From NCBI RefSeq assembly GCF_014930365.1, contig NZ_JABXWI010000007.1:62001-126000 (forward strand): DNA of 64,000 bases. Direction: 5' to 3'. Under the pieces are notes generated by a model. It was not told where the DNA came from. It searched no databases and was given only the letters and a program-made list of their open reading frames with translations. The stretch comes from Streptomyces caniscabiei (lineage in GTDB: Bacteria > Actinomycetota > Actinomycetes > Streptomycetales > Streptomycetaceae). Positions within the stretch are counted from its first letter, which is position 1, and every line of letters begins with the position of its first letter. The position numbers were made by a program, and so were the translations under genes. This document shows, piece by piece, positions 7,623-15,105 of this stretch.

Positions 7623-8627
7623 TCAGTCGACCGTGATCGAGTCCAGCTGCGCCCGCAGATACACGTGCGAGTCCACCGGCGGGTAGGCCACCCGCCCGAC
7701 CGGCGCGGGCACCGACTCCACGACCGTGCCCGGGGTGCACTCGCCGAAGTAGACCAGCGACATCAGCTCCTCGGCGGGCTCGTCGGCCGGCGGCGGCAGC
7801 ACGCGGTGGCGCCCGGAACGCCAGCGGTCGCCGGTCCAACGGGCCATCAGATCACCGATGTTGATGGTGAAGGCGGCAGGGTCGTACGGGGCGTCCTCCC
7901 AGCCGCCCTCGTCCGTGTACACCTGGAGCCCGCCCTTTCCGGCCTGCCGGTCGAGGATGGTCACCGTGCCGAAGTCGGTGTGCGGGCCGATCCGGAACTG
8001 CCCCGGCACGGGGTCTCCGATCACGTCCGTGCCCGGGTACCAGTTGATGTTGAAGCCGTAGGTGGGGTGGCTCATGTGCCGGGAGAAGAAGTCCGGTTCG
8101 AGGCCGAGGGCCTCCCCGAGGAGCGAGAGCAGCAGGTTCTCCAGCTCGCCCATCCGCGCCAGGTACTCCTCGCAGAGCGCCCGCAGCTCCGGTACCTCCG
8201 CCGGCCACACGTTCGGCGCGTACCACTCCGCGTTCACGACCGGGTCGTCGAACGGCTCGTGCGTCGCGAACGTCAGCGACTCCTTGAGGTCCGGCGGGGT
8301 CTCCGTCCCCTCGGCGTACCCGTTCGCCTCGGCCCCCGGGCCCAGCCAGCCACGCCCGCCGACCTTCACCTCGTACGCCTGCTTGGCCTCGACGGGCAGC
8401 ACGAAGAAGGACCGCGCGGCCTCCCGGATGCGGGTGCGCAGGGCCGGATCGACGCCGTGGCCGGTGACCAGCAGGAAACCGGCGCTCTGGAGCGCCTGGT
8501 CGACGGTCCGGGCGATCCCGGCGCGGTCCTCCGGGCCGCCGTCGAGCCAGGGGCCCAGATCGATGGTGGGGATACGGGGCGGCCTACTCCCCGGCGTCAC
8601 TGATGTCCCTGGTGTCACTGGCGTCAC
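7623..8627 (-). CDS. Isopenicillin N synthase-family non-haem iron oxygenase
   Basis: This 334-residue protein starts at GTG 8627, with GAGGA five bases before it; an in-frame GTG at 8600 is an alternative. The DIOX_N module (IPTIDLGPWL, then SAGFLLVTGHGV and ARSFFVLPVEAKQAY) precedes a 2OG-Fe(II) core. The iron ligands are HTD in GPHTDFGTVTIL and the His in SGRHRVLPP. The usual RxS motif that binds the 2-oxoglutarate carboxylate reads LMS (in EELMSLVYF), so the cosubstrate contact may differ. The start overlaps the cytosine deaminase gene by 44 bases, indicating co-expression. The substrate is unknown. Confidence 0.85.
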   Translation of the reverse strand: MTPVTPGTSVTPGSRPPRIPTIDLGPWLDGGPEDRAGIARTVDQALQSAGFLLVTGHGVDPALRTRIREAARSFFVLPVEAKQAYEVKVGGRGWLGPGAEANGYAEGTETPPDLKESLTFATHEPFDDPVVNAEWYAPNVWPAEVPELRALCEEYLARMGELENLLLSLLGEALGLEPDFFSRHMSHPTYGFNINWYPGTDVIGDPVPGQFRIGPHTDFGTVTILDRQAGKGGLQVYTDEGGWEDAPYDPAAFTINIGDLMARWTGDRWRSGRHRVLPPPADEPAEELMSLVYFGECTPGTVVESVPAPVGRVAYPPVDSHVYLRAQLDSITVD

Positions 8628-9075
8628 CGATGTCCTCGTTCCATAGAGCCGGGTGGTGTGCGACGAAGTCCCGCATCAGGGCCACGCACTCCGGGTCGTC
8701 CAGCACCAGGACCTCCACACCGTGCTCGGCGAGCCAGTCGTGGCCGCCGTGGAAGGTGGTGGCCTCCCCGACCACCAGCCGCGAGATCCCGAACTGCCGG
8801 ACCAGCCCGGAGCAGTACCAGCACGGCGAGAGCGTCGTCACCATCGTCGTACCGCGGTACGTCCGCTGCCGTCCCGCCGCGCGGAACGCGGCCGTCTCGG
8901 CGTGCGTGGACGGATCGCCGTCCTGGACACGGCGGTTGCGCCCGCGCCCGAGCAGGCGGCCGTCCGGTCCGTAGAGCGCGGCCCCGATGGGGATGCCGCC
9001 CTCCGCGAGCCCCGCCCGCGCCTCCTCGACGGCCGTGACGAGCCATGCGCGTGCCTGGTCCTGGTCCTGGTCCAT
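8584..9075 (-). CDS. Nucleoside/cytosine deaminase, yeast-Fcy1-like
   Basis: The product is 163 residues from ATG 9075 (GTG 9108 is possible). It has the zinc-deaminase motifs: STHAETAAFRAAG (zinc His and catalytic Glu) and TTLSPCWYCSGLV (PCxxC zinc cysteines). The region after them (ISRLVVGEATTFHGGHDWL, then EVLVLDDPECVALMRDF and ending in NEDIGD) closely follows fungal cytosine deaminase rather than bacterial CodA or TadA. It probably deaminates cytosine or a related base for salvage. It is upstream of, and overlaps, the oxygenase gene, so the pair is likely an operon. Confidence 0.86.
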   Translation of the reverse strand: MDQDQDQARAWLVTAVEEARAGLAEGGIPIGAALYGPDGRLLGRGRNRRVQDGDPSTHAETAAFRAAGRQRTYRGTTMVTTLSPCWYCSGLVRQFGISRLVVGEATTFHGGHDWLAEHGVEVLVLDDPECVALMRDFVAHHPALWNEDIGDASDTRDISDAGE

Positions 9076-9123
9076 GACCACACTCTGCCCGCGACGGCGG
9101 GCGGTCACGTGCGCGGCGCGGGA

Positions 9124-9546
9124 TCAGGGCGGCGGGAGGAGGGTGCCCAGGGGGCCGAGGTCGAGGTTGAGGTCGTCCAGGGTGAGGTCGTAGCGGTCGC
9201 AGAGTTCCGTCATGCGCTCGTGCAGGACCATCAGGGTCATGCCGAGGCGCTCCTCCTGGTCCTCGGTCAGCCCGCCCCGGTCGACGCGGTGCAGGGCCTG
9301 GCGCTCCATCAGCTGGCGGAGCAGCTCGACGATGGTGAGGACGAGGCGGACGAGGTCCCGCTCGACCGTGTCGGGGTCCGTGCGCAACCGGCGCGCCACG
9401 GCCTCGCCCCGGGCCGGCGGCGGCGGGGGGACCTCCTCCGGCCGGGCGGGCAGCAGGGAGAACGCGCGGTTCGCGGCCGCGGACACCTCACGGAGACGGT
9501 CGACGTGGGGGCCGCCGCCGTCAGTCCGGGGGGTCGCCATCGCCAT
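9124..9546 (-). CDS. gvpK: Gas vesicle protein GvpK
   Basis: This 140-residue protein starts at ATG 9546 with an AGGAGG ribosome site. The GvpK family core is clear: DPDTVERDLVRLVLTIVELL, RQLMERQALHRVD, LTEDQEERLGMTLMVLHERM and LTLDDLNLDLGPLGTLL. It is the last gene of the minus-strand gas-vesicle operon and overlaps gvpS by 26 bases. GvpK is an accessory protein needed for vesicle assembly in several hosts; its exact job is unsettled. Confidence 0.95.
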   Translation of the reverse strand: MAMATPRTDGGGPHVDRLREVSAAANRAFSLLPARPEEVPPPPPARGEAVARRLRTDPDTVERDLVRLVLTIVELLRQLMERQALHRVDRGGLTEDQEERLGMTLMVLHERMTELCDRYDLTLDDLNLDLGPLGTLLPPP

Positions 9547-9874
9547 GGTCGTCGCCTCCTTCCGTCCCCGTTCCTTCGGCGTCTTCCGCTTCTTCGAGGG
9601 GCGTCCGCTCGGACAGGGGGAGCGCCCACTGTTCGTCCATCTGTTCGCTGACGGCGACGATCACCGCGCGCAGCGACACCCGTACGAGATCGATGTCCGC
9701 GATGCTCAGGACGAGGTCCCCGGTGAGGACGACACCGCCGCTCAGCAGCCGGTCGAGCAGATCGATCAGCGCGACCTGGCGTCCGCTGATCGGGCGGTCG
9801 CCCTCGTCGTACGCGTCGCGGCCGTCATACGGGTCGTACGTGTCGTACGCGTCGGGGTCGCCGTACGCGCTCAT
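9521..9874 (-). CDS. gvpS: Gas vesicle protein GvpS (GvpA/J fold)
   Basis: The 117-residue product carries the GvpA/GvpJ/GvpM fold: ISGRQVALIDLLDRLLSGGV, then VVLTGDLVLSIADIDLVRVS and LRAVIVAVSEQM. It is framed by an Asp/Tyr-rich N-terminus and an acidic C-terminus absent from true GvpA. By position between gvpJ and gvpK it is the Streptomyces GvpS. It is probably a minor shell or nucleation protein. It starts at ATG 9874 and overlaps gvpK. Confidence 0.9.
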   Translation of the reverse strand: MSAYGDPDAYDTYDPYDGRDAYDEGDRPISGRQVALIDLLDRLLSGGVVLTGDLVLSIADIDLVRVSLRAVIVAVSEQMDEQWALPLSERTPLEEAEDAEGTGTEGGDDHGDGDPPD

Positions 9875-9892
9875 CGTCGGCCGGGACCCTTC

Positions 9893-10396
9893 TCAGCCAC
9901 GGGCCTCGTCGTCCTCGTCGTCGGCGTTCACCGGCTTGCGCCGTTTGCGCCGGGGTTCCGCCGGGCGGGGCTCCTTGCGGCGGGCCTCCCGGGGCGGGCG
10001 CTCGGCCGACGCGCCCGCGGACAGCTCCGGCAGGGGCTCCTCGACGCGTCGGCGCAGCTCCTTCACCTCGGTGCGCAGCCGCTCGTTCTCCTCGGCGAGG
10101 GAGCGGCGGCCGCCGTCGGGACGGGACGCGCGGGAGGAGAGGGCGGGGTCGTGCTCCCACCAGTCGATGCCGATCTCCTTGGCCTTGTCGACCGAGGCCA
10201 CCAGCAGACGCAGTTTGATCGTGAGCAGCTCGATGTCGAGAAGGTTGATCTTGATGTCGCCGACGATGACGATGCCCTTGTCGAGCACCCGTTCGAGGAT
10301 GTCGGCGAGGTTCGCGCTGGACCCCTGACCGCCGCCGTACGGATAGGCGCCGCGAGACGGTGAGGGGACGGGGGAGCGGGCGTCGGACTGGGACAC
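9893..10396 (-). CDS. gvpJ: Gas vesicle protein GvpJ
   Basis: This 167-residue protein starts at GTG 10396, three bases after the gvpZ stop. It has the GvpA-type domain (NLADILERVLDKGIVIVGDI, then KINLLDIELLTIKLRLLVAS), followed by WWEHDP as in actinobacterial GvpJ, a coiled-coil stretch (LAEENERLRTEVKELRRRVE) and a highly basic then acidic tail (RRKRRKPVNADDEDDE). GvpJ is a minor structural or tip-nucleating homologue of GvpA. The expected next gene, gvpL, is absent: only 18 bases separate gvpJ from gvpS. Confidence 0.93.
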   Translation of the reverse strand: MSQSDARSPVPSPSRGAYPYGGGQGSSANLADILERVLDKGIVIVGDIKINLLDIELLTIKLRLLVASVDKAKEIGIDWWEHDPALSSRASRPDGGRRSLAEENERLRTEVKELRRRVEEPLPELSAGASAERPPREARRKEPRPAEPRRKRRKPVNADDEDDEARG

Positions 10397-10399
10397 GGG

Positions 10400-11593
10400 T
10401 CACCTGGCCTCTCGTCGGGGTTCTTCGTCCTCGTCCTCCACGGGCTCTTCGTCGTCCTCGTACGTGCCCTCGGGTTCCTCGTCCTCGTCCTCCTCGGGTT
10501 CCTCGTCGTCCGCGTACTCGTCCGAGTCCTCGTCCGTGTCCTCCTCGTCCTCCCATTCGTCTTCCTCGGGCCGGTCCTCGCGCTCAGCCTCGGGCTCGTC
10601 CTCGTCGTACCGGCCCTCGGCGTCCTCGGCGTCCTCGGCGTCCTCGGCGTCCTCGGGCCCTTCCTCGGTCTCCTCCTCCGTCTCCTCGTCGTCCTCCGGC
10701 TCCTGGACCTCTCCGTCGCGGATCTCGCCGCGCCAGCCTCCGGTGGCCTCGCCGCGCATCATCACGAAGGTGCGGTAGAGCTTGAGGTCGAGGCGGGCAC
10801 GGCGGCCCTGCGCCCGGAAGAGCCCGCCGACCTTCTCGACGACGCCCTTCGGGAAGTACTCCAGGACGAGCAGCACCTTGGTGAGGTTGTCGCCGAGCGG
10901 GTGGAAGGTGACGACGCCCCGGGTGGTCGCCTTGGCGCCCTCGGACGTCCAGGCGATGCGCTCGTCGGGCACCTGTTCGGTGATGCTCCCGCGCCAGGAC
11001 CGCGTGGACTTGGCGATCTTGACGTGCCACTGGGTGGTGGTCTCGTCCTGCTGGTCGACGGCGACCACGCCCTTGGCGAACCGGCTGAACTCCTGGAACT
11101 GCGTCCACTGGTCGTACGCCTCGCGCACCGGCACACCCACGTCGATGTCCTCGATGATGGTGTGCCCCTTGCCGCTGCCGCCCTCGGTCTTCTTCCCGCC
11201 CTTCTTGCCGCCGGCGTCCTTCGCCTTCTCCATGACGCCGCCGGCCTTCTCGCCGACGACGTCCTTCGCCTTGCCCGTGGCGTCCTTGGCCTTTTCGCCG
11301 ACGACGTCCTTCGCCTTGCCCGTGGCGCCCTTCGCCTTGTCGACCAGCGCGTCCTTGGCGTGGGACGCGGTCCCCTTCAGCGCCCCCGTGCCCATGTCGC
11401 CCAGCTTGCGCGCGCCCTCGCCGAGCCCATGGCCCACGCCCTGGAGCATCACGGACAGCCGGGCCTCGATGTAGTCCTCCAGCTCTTCCTTCAGCCGGGC
11501 CGTGCCGGTGTTCCGGTCGGACTCCTCCTCGGTCCGGTCGAGGGTGCCGGTGCCACCGGCCGAGCCGCCCTTCGACGTGCCGCGCTCAGCCAT
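10400..11593 (-). CDS. gvpZ: GvpZ-type SRPBCC domain protein with LEA-like repeats and acidic tail
   Basis: The product is 397 residues from ATG 11593, overlapping gvpY by 8 bases. After a Gly/Ser/Thr-rich start comes a helical region with repeated KAKDVVGEKAKDATGK units (about residues 85-125), which look like LEA/apolipoprotein amphipathic helices. A polyketide-cyclase/SRPBCC domain follows (IIEDIDVGVPVREAYDQWTQ, then FARFAK-type and GGLFRAQGRRARLDLKLY segments). The last 100 residues are almost all Asp and Glu with a few aromatic residues. Position and architecture match the Streptomyces gas-vesicle gene gvpZ. The biochemical role is unknown; binding to the vesicle surface or a lipid is a guess. 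Confidence 0.85.
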   Translation of the reverse strand: MAERGTSKGGSAGGTGTLDRTEEESDRNTGTARLKEELEDYIEARLSVMLQGVGHGLGEGARKLGDMGTGALKGTASHAKDALVDKAKGATGKAKDVVGEKAKDATGKAKDVVGEKAGGVMEKAKDAGGKKGGKKTEGGSGKGHTIIEDIDVGVPVREAYDQWTQFQEFSRFAKGVVAVDQQDETTTQWHVKIAKSTRSWRGSITEQVPDERIAWTSEGAKATTRGVVTFHPLGDNLTKVLLVLEYFPKGVVEKVGGLFRAQGRRARLDLKLYRTFVMMRGEATGGWRGEIRDGEVQEPEDDEETEEETEEGPEDAEDAEDAEDAEGRYDEDEPEAEREDRPEEDEWEDEEDTDEDSDEYADDEEPEEDEDEEPEGTYEDDEEPVEDEDEEPRREAR

Positions 11594-12272
11594 CGTCCTG
11601 CCTCCTCGACCGTGTGCCGCTGCCGCTGCCGCTGCCGCTCCTGGCACGGCTCGTGGTGCCGGCGGTCTTCTTCTTCGGGCGTGCGGTGGTCCTCGACTGC
11701 GGCGCGCTCTTGCGGCCCGCCGCGCCCGCCGCCCGCGATCCGCCGGACTTCCCTGTCCCCGTCCCGGCCTTGGCCCTGGTCCCGCTCCTGCTCGCGCGCT
11801 TGCTCCCGCCCTCGGCCTTGCTCCCGCTCTCGGCCTCGCTGTCGTCCTCGTCCTCGTCCTGGCTCTCGTCCTCTGCCTTGCCCTCGTCCTCGTCCTTGCC
11901 CTCCTCCTGGGTCTCGTCCTCAGGCTCTTCCTCGGGCTCTTCCTCAGGCTCTGGCTCGTCGTCGTGCGCGCCGCCGTTGCCCTCCGCCCGCTCCCGCAGT
12001 CCCGCGGTGCGTTCGTGCAGGGCGCCGGCGAGGTGGTCGGCCTTCGACGACAGCACGGAGGTCGCCGCGGCCTTGCTCGCGCCCGCCAGCTCGGCGCGCA
12101 CCTGACGGGTGAGGTCGCTGAGGAACGGGGCGTCGAGCGCCTTGCCCAGCTGTCCGGGTCTGACCTGCGACCCGGCCAGCAGCGCACCGAGGCCGAGGGC
12201 GAGCTTGGCCTTCTTCGTCCGCCCCAGCAGATAGCCGCCGAGGACGGCCGCGCCCATCGTGGCGTTGTTCAT
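11586..12272 (-). CDS. gvpY: GvpY-type gas vesicle accessory protein
   Basis: This 228-residue protein starts at ATG 12272, overlapping the gvpG stop as ATGA. The first 75 residues are conserved: NNATMGAAVLGGYLLGRTKK, then LALGLGALLAGSQVRPGQLG and LSDLTRQVRAEL, with a glycine-rich hydrophobic helix. The rest is low complexity: a Glu/Asp block, then Ser/Lys/Arg/Gly-rich sequence. The charge flip within one tail is striking. Small proteins of this type sit between gvpG and gvpZ in Streptomyces; function unknown. Confidence 0.82.
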   Translation of the reverse strand: MNNATMGAAVLGGYLLGRTKKAKLALGLGALLAGSQVRPGQLGKALDAPFLSDLTRQVRAELAGASKAAATSVLSSKADHLAGALHERTAGLRERAEGNGGAHDDEPEPEEEPEEEPEDETQEEGKDEDEGKAEDESQDEDEDDSEAESGSKAEGGSKRASRSGTRAKAGTGTGKSGGSRAAGAAGRKSAPQSRTTARPKKKTAGTTSRARSGSGSGSGTRSRRQDDG

Positions 12273-12535
12273 GACTCCGTCTCCCTCTGCTGCTGGAGCC
12301 GGTAGGCGCTGATCTCCTCCAGCCGCCGCAGCAACTCCTCCTCGCGCCGCGCGAACTCCTCCTCGTCGATCCGCCCCTCGGTCCGCGCCCGCTCCAGGTT
12401 CACCAGCTCCTCCTGGACGGGCCCCGGGTCGTAGTACTCGTCCTCGGCGGCCTGCCGCACCTTGTCGACCACCCACCCGACGCCCCGCACAGGAGCGATC
12501 GGCAACGTCAGAATGGTCCCGACCAGTCCCACCAC
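12269..12535 (-). CDS. gvpG: Gas vesicle protein GvpG
   Basis: The product is 88 residues from GTG 12535, preceded by GGAGG. Family features are the N-terminal hydrophobic stretch (GLVGTILTLPIAPVRGVGWV), then a helical charged region with VQEELVNLERARTEGRIDEE and EEELLRRLEEI. GvpG is an accessory chaperone-like protein that acts with GvpF/L in vesicle assembly. It sits 24 bases after gvpF and overlaps gvpY. Confidence 0.94.
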   Translation of the reverse strand: MVGLVGTILTLPIAPVRGVGWVVDKVRQAAEDEYYDPGPVQEELVNLERARTEGRIDEEEFARREEELLRRLEEISAYRLQQQRETES

Positions 12536-12559
12536 ATCGCCTCCCAGGTCATGCGACGG

Positions 12560-13285
12560 TCATACGAAGCTGTACGGCGGCAGCGGTCCGCGCAGCCGCA
12601 GTTCCACTCCCTCTCCCAGGGCCTCGGCCAGCTCCCCGCCGGCCTCGGCGAACTCGTCCTCCCGTTCGCCTTCCACCAGGAAGGAGACGTTCACGAAGTA
12701 CTGCTGGGAGGCCGGGGCGAGCCGCTCGTCCAGGGCGTACGGCCGCAGCGCCGCGAGGACCTCCTCGCCGAGCGCCTCCTGCCGGCCCTGCACCTCCTGG
12801 GCGACGAGTTCACCGAGCGCAAGGCGGTCTTCGTACGTGCCACCGCCCTCACGGATCGCGTCGTTCAGCTCCCGCGCCCGCGCGGACTCCGTCAGGACGG
12901 TGCGCAGGAGGGTGTCCTCGTCCTGAACGCCCTTGACGTTGAACTCCGCGCGCCCCGTCAGTTCGTCCAGACGCCGGGAGAACGTCTCGGCCTGCTCCTG
13001 GAGCAGCGCCTCCACGGCGCCCTCGTCCGGGGCGACGAAACCGAAGCTCAGCGGCAGGATGGCGCCCTCGGTCCACAGTTGCAGCTGGACCTCCTGGTGC
13101 GCCTCCACGTCCCGGCGGCTGACCGACAGATCGTCGGGAGCCTCGCTGACGACGGCGCTCAGCTCGCCGTTGCTGACGGCGTGCAGGGCGGTGGGGCCCT
13201 CGCCGACGCCCTTGACGTCGTCCAGGCCCAGCGGGTGCGCCGCCTTGGTGATCGCGTAGACGTAGACCGACATCGGCTCGCTCAC
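12560..13285 (-). CDS. gvpF: Gas vesicle protein GvpF (GvpF/L family)
   Basis: This 241-residue protein starts at GTG 13285 in a GTGA overlap with gvpA; ATG 13273 (MSVYVYAI) is an alternative. Family landmarks are VYVYAI at the N-terminus, SNGELSAVVSEAP, ILPLSFGFVAPDE, RLDELTGRAEFNVKG and the C-terminal GPLPPYSFV. GvpF/L proteins bind GvpA and act as assembly chaperones. It is the only GvpF/L protein in this operon; Streptomyces operons normally carry a second copy, gvpL, between gvpJ and gvpS. Confidence 0.95.
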   Translation of the reverse strand: MSEPMSVYVYAITKAAHPLGLDDVKGVGEGPTALHAVSNGELSAVVSEAPDDLSVSRRDVEAHQEVQLQLWTEGAILPLSFGFVAPDEGAVEALLQEQAETFSRRLDELTGRAEFNVKGVQDEDTLLRTVLTESARARELNDAIREGGGTYEDRLALGELVAQEVQGRQEALGEEVLAALRPYALDERLAPASQQYFVNVSFLVEGEREDEFAEAGGELAEALGEGVELRLRGPLPPYSFV

Positions 13286-13761
13286 TCCTCACGGTCCCTG
13301 GAGGAACGGCGGCTCGTGCTGCTCCGCCCGGAGCTCACGCGCTGTTTCTCGCGCGCGGACTCGCGCCCGGATTCGCGCTCCTCGTCGTGGTCGCGCTTCT
13401 TCGACAGCGAGTCGGTGACGGCCTCGACCGCCCCGGTGAGCGCGCCCTTGCTCTTGCCCCGGGCGCCCGACTCGGTGGTGTCCCCGACGATGTCCGTCAG
13501 CTGGGAGGGGGCCTTGCGTCCCGATTCCAGATCCAGCCGGTTGCACGCCTCGGCGAAGCGCAGATAGGTGTCGACGCTGGCCACGACCACCCGGGCGTCG
13601 ATCTTCAGGATCTCGATGCCCACCAGGGAGACGCGGACGAACGCGTCGATGACAAGGCCCCGGTCGAGGACGAGTTCCAGCACGTCGTAGAGGTTCCCCG
13701 AGCCGCCGCCACCGCCACGGGGGGCGAGGGCGCCGCCCTCGCTCTGCGGCACCACAGTCAC
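13282..13761 (-). CDS. gvpA: Gas vesicle major structural protein GvpA
   Basis: The product is 159 residues from GTG 13761, chosen for its GGAGGG ribosome site; a longer frame reaches ATG 13812. The conserved shell domain is NLYDVLELVLDRGLVIDAFV, then VSLVGIEILKIDARVVVASV and TYLRFAEACNRLDL. A long C-terminal tail of Ser, Arg, Lys and Glu (about 75 residues) extends beyond the roughly 70-residue cyanobacterial GvpA, as in other Streptomyces. GvpA forms the ribs of the protein-walled gas vesicle. Confidence 0.94.
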   Translation of the reverse strand: MTVVPQSEGGALAPRGGGGGSGNLYDVLELVLDRGLVIDAFVRVSLVGIEILKIDARVVVASVDTYLRFAEACNRLDLESGRKAPSQLTDIVGDTTESGARGKSKGALTGAVEAVTDSLSKKRDHDEERESGRESAREKQRVSSGRSSTSRRSSRDREE

Positions 13762-13864
13762 GATCTCTTCCCTCCGAGTACGGGAAGCCGTCCGGCGAGG
13801 GACGCGGGCCATGGCTCCGACGGCGGCCGCCGGGTTCTTCGGCGGCGGCCGTGGCCTCAGCGGC

Positions 13865-14194
13865 TCAGCGGGTGCCCCGGTCGATCTGCGCGCGCGTGTA
13901 CCGGCGTCCGCGCTCGTACGCCAGCAGCTTGCCCGCGGGGTCCAGAGACACCCGGTAGGCGGCCATCACGCTGGTCGTCTGCGGGATGCGCTCCAGCTCC
14001 ATGACCTCGACCTGGGCCTCCCAGCCCTCGTCGGTCGGCTTCAGCGCGGAAACGGACTCGGGAGCGCGCCCGAGCAACTGGGAGAGCTGCTCGATCGCGC
14101 TCCGCATGGCCTCGGGCGCGGAGACCCGCTCCTCGGCGGGCGCCTGCCGCGACGAGGAACGGCTCTTCTCCGACTCCCGGCCGTTCGTAATCAT
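13865..14194 (-). CDS. gvpO: Gas vesicle protein GvpO
   Basis: The product is 109 residues from ATG 14194 (GTG 14197 is adjacent). After a Ser/Arg-rich start it has the GvpO core: AMRSAIEQLSQLLGR, then VSALKPTDEGWEAQVEVMEL and YRVSLDPAGKLLAYERGRRY. It heads the vesicle genes proper. Its start codon touches the stop of the double-MerR regulator gene, so translation of the two is likely coupled. GvpO is reported in haloarchaea to affect vesicle gene expression or assembly. Confidence 0.94.
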   Translation of the reverse strand: MITNGRESEKSRSSSRQAPAEERVSAPEAMRSAIEQLSQLLGRAPESVSALKPTDEGWEAQVEVMELERIPQTTSVMAAYRVSLDPAGKLLAYERGRRYTRAQIDRGTR

Positions 14195-14994
14195 CACCTT
14201 CTTACCCTTTGTCCATCATCGACCTTGAGCGGGTCATATGCCACCCCGGGGGAGAGAGGGGGCGCGGTGGGCGGGGTCAGGTAGGCGTGCAGGTGGCCCG
14301 CGCCGTCCAGCATGGCCGCCGTGCGCGCGGTCAGGGCGGTGCGGCGGGCGGTGATCGCGGCGCGCAGGGCGTCCGTACCGCCCTCCGCACGGAGGTCCTC
14401 GAGGACGGGACGGATGTCGTCGAGGAGGTAGTGGCTGCGGCGGAGGGCGAGGATGAAGCGGGCGTCGCGCACCTCGTCGGGGGCGTAATGGCGATAGCCG
14501 GTGCCGCGTTCGCGCCGGGGTGACAGCAGACCGGCGGCCTCCCAGACCCGCAGCGTCGACGTCCGTACGCCGAGCAGGGCCGCGACCTCGCCGATCAGCA
14601 GGTCGGCGGCGGGCACGTCGTCCTCGGGCGGCTCCCCGGCCAGCGCCCGCAGCGCCTCCCCGGTCGCGCGCAGCGACACCCGCTCCGTGTGCAGCGCCGC
14701 GTGCGCCTCGTCCACCAGCGCCAGCGCCCCCGGTACGTCCCCCTCGTGCACGGTCCGCATGATCCGCGTCGCCACGACCGCCCCGTACCCCTTCGACAGT
14801 GCCCGGTACGTCAGCAGTGCCCGCCGGTGCGCGTCCCCGAAGATCCGGTACCCCGAGGCCGTACGCGGCACGGGCGGCAGCACCCCGGCCTCCTCGTAGT
14901 TGCGGATCTGCTGCGTGGAGACACCTGAGAGCCGGGCGAGGTCGACGGGGCGCAGGCGGGCGGAGGGACGTGGGGGTGGGCCGGATGCGGGCAT
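14194..14994 (-). CDS. Double-MerR-domain regulator overlapping gvpO (TioE-like)
   Basis: This 266-residue protein is read from ATG 14994. It holds two MerR-type winged helices. The first is VDLARLSGVSTQQIRNYEEA with GVLPPVPRTASGYRIF; the second is LLIGEVAALLGVRTSTLRVW with GYRHYAPDEVRDARFI. Tandem MerR domains occur in TioE-like actinobacterial regulators. There is no obvious metal-binding cysteine set, so the inducer is unknown. Its TGA stop lies within the gvpO start region and it is on the same strand, which makes it the first gene of the gas-vesicle operon and its most likely regulator. That link is positional inference. Confidence 0.85.
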   Translation of the reverse strand: MPASGPPPRPSARLRPVDLARLSGVSTQQIRNYEEAGVLPPVPRTASGYRIFGDAHRRALLTYRALSKGYGAVVATRIMRTVHEGDVPGALALVDEAHAALHTERVSLRATGEALRALAGEPPEDDVPAADLLIGEVAALLGVRTSTLRVWEAAGLLSPRRERGTGYRHYAPDEVRDARFILALRRSHYLLDDIRPVLEDLRAEGGTDALRAAITARRTALTARTAAMLDGAGHLHAYLTPPTAPPLSPGVAYDPLKVDDGQRVRR

Positions 14995-15105
14995 CGGGTG
15001 GAAGGCTAGAACGCTTCGGAGCGCAGGGGGAGGCGGACTCCTGTGTGACCGGGGACACAGGGACGGCCGGGGGCGGGAGGACAGGGCGAGAAGGCGGAGG
15101 ACGCG

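Noticed and set aside
9875..9892. Hidden gvpL between gvpJ and gvpS
   Set aside because: The gap is 18 bases, too short for any gene, and no other frame nearby shows GvpF/L motifs.
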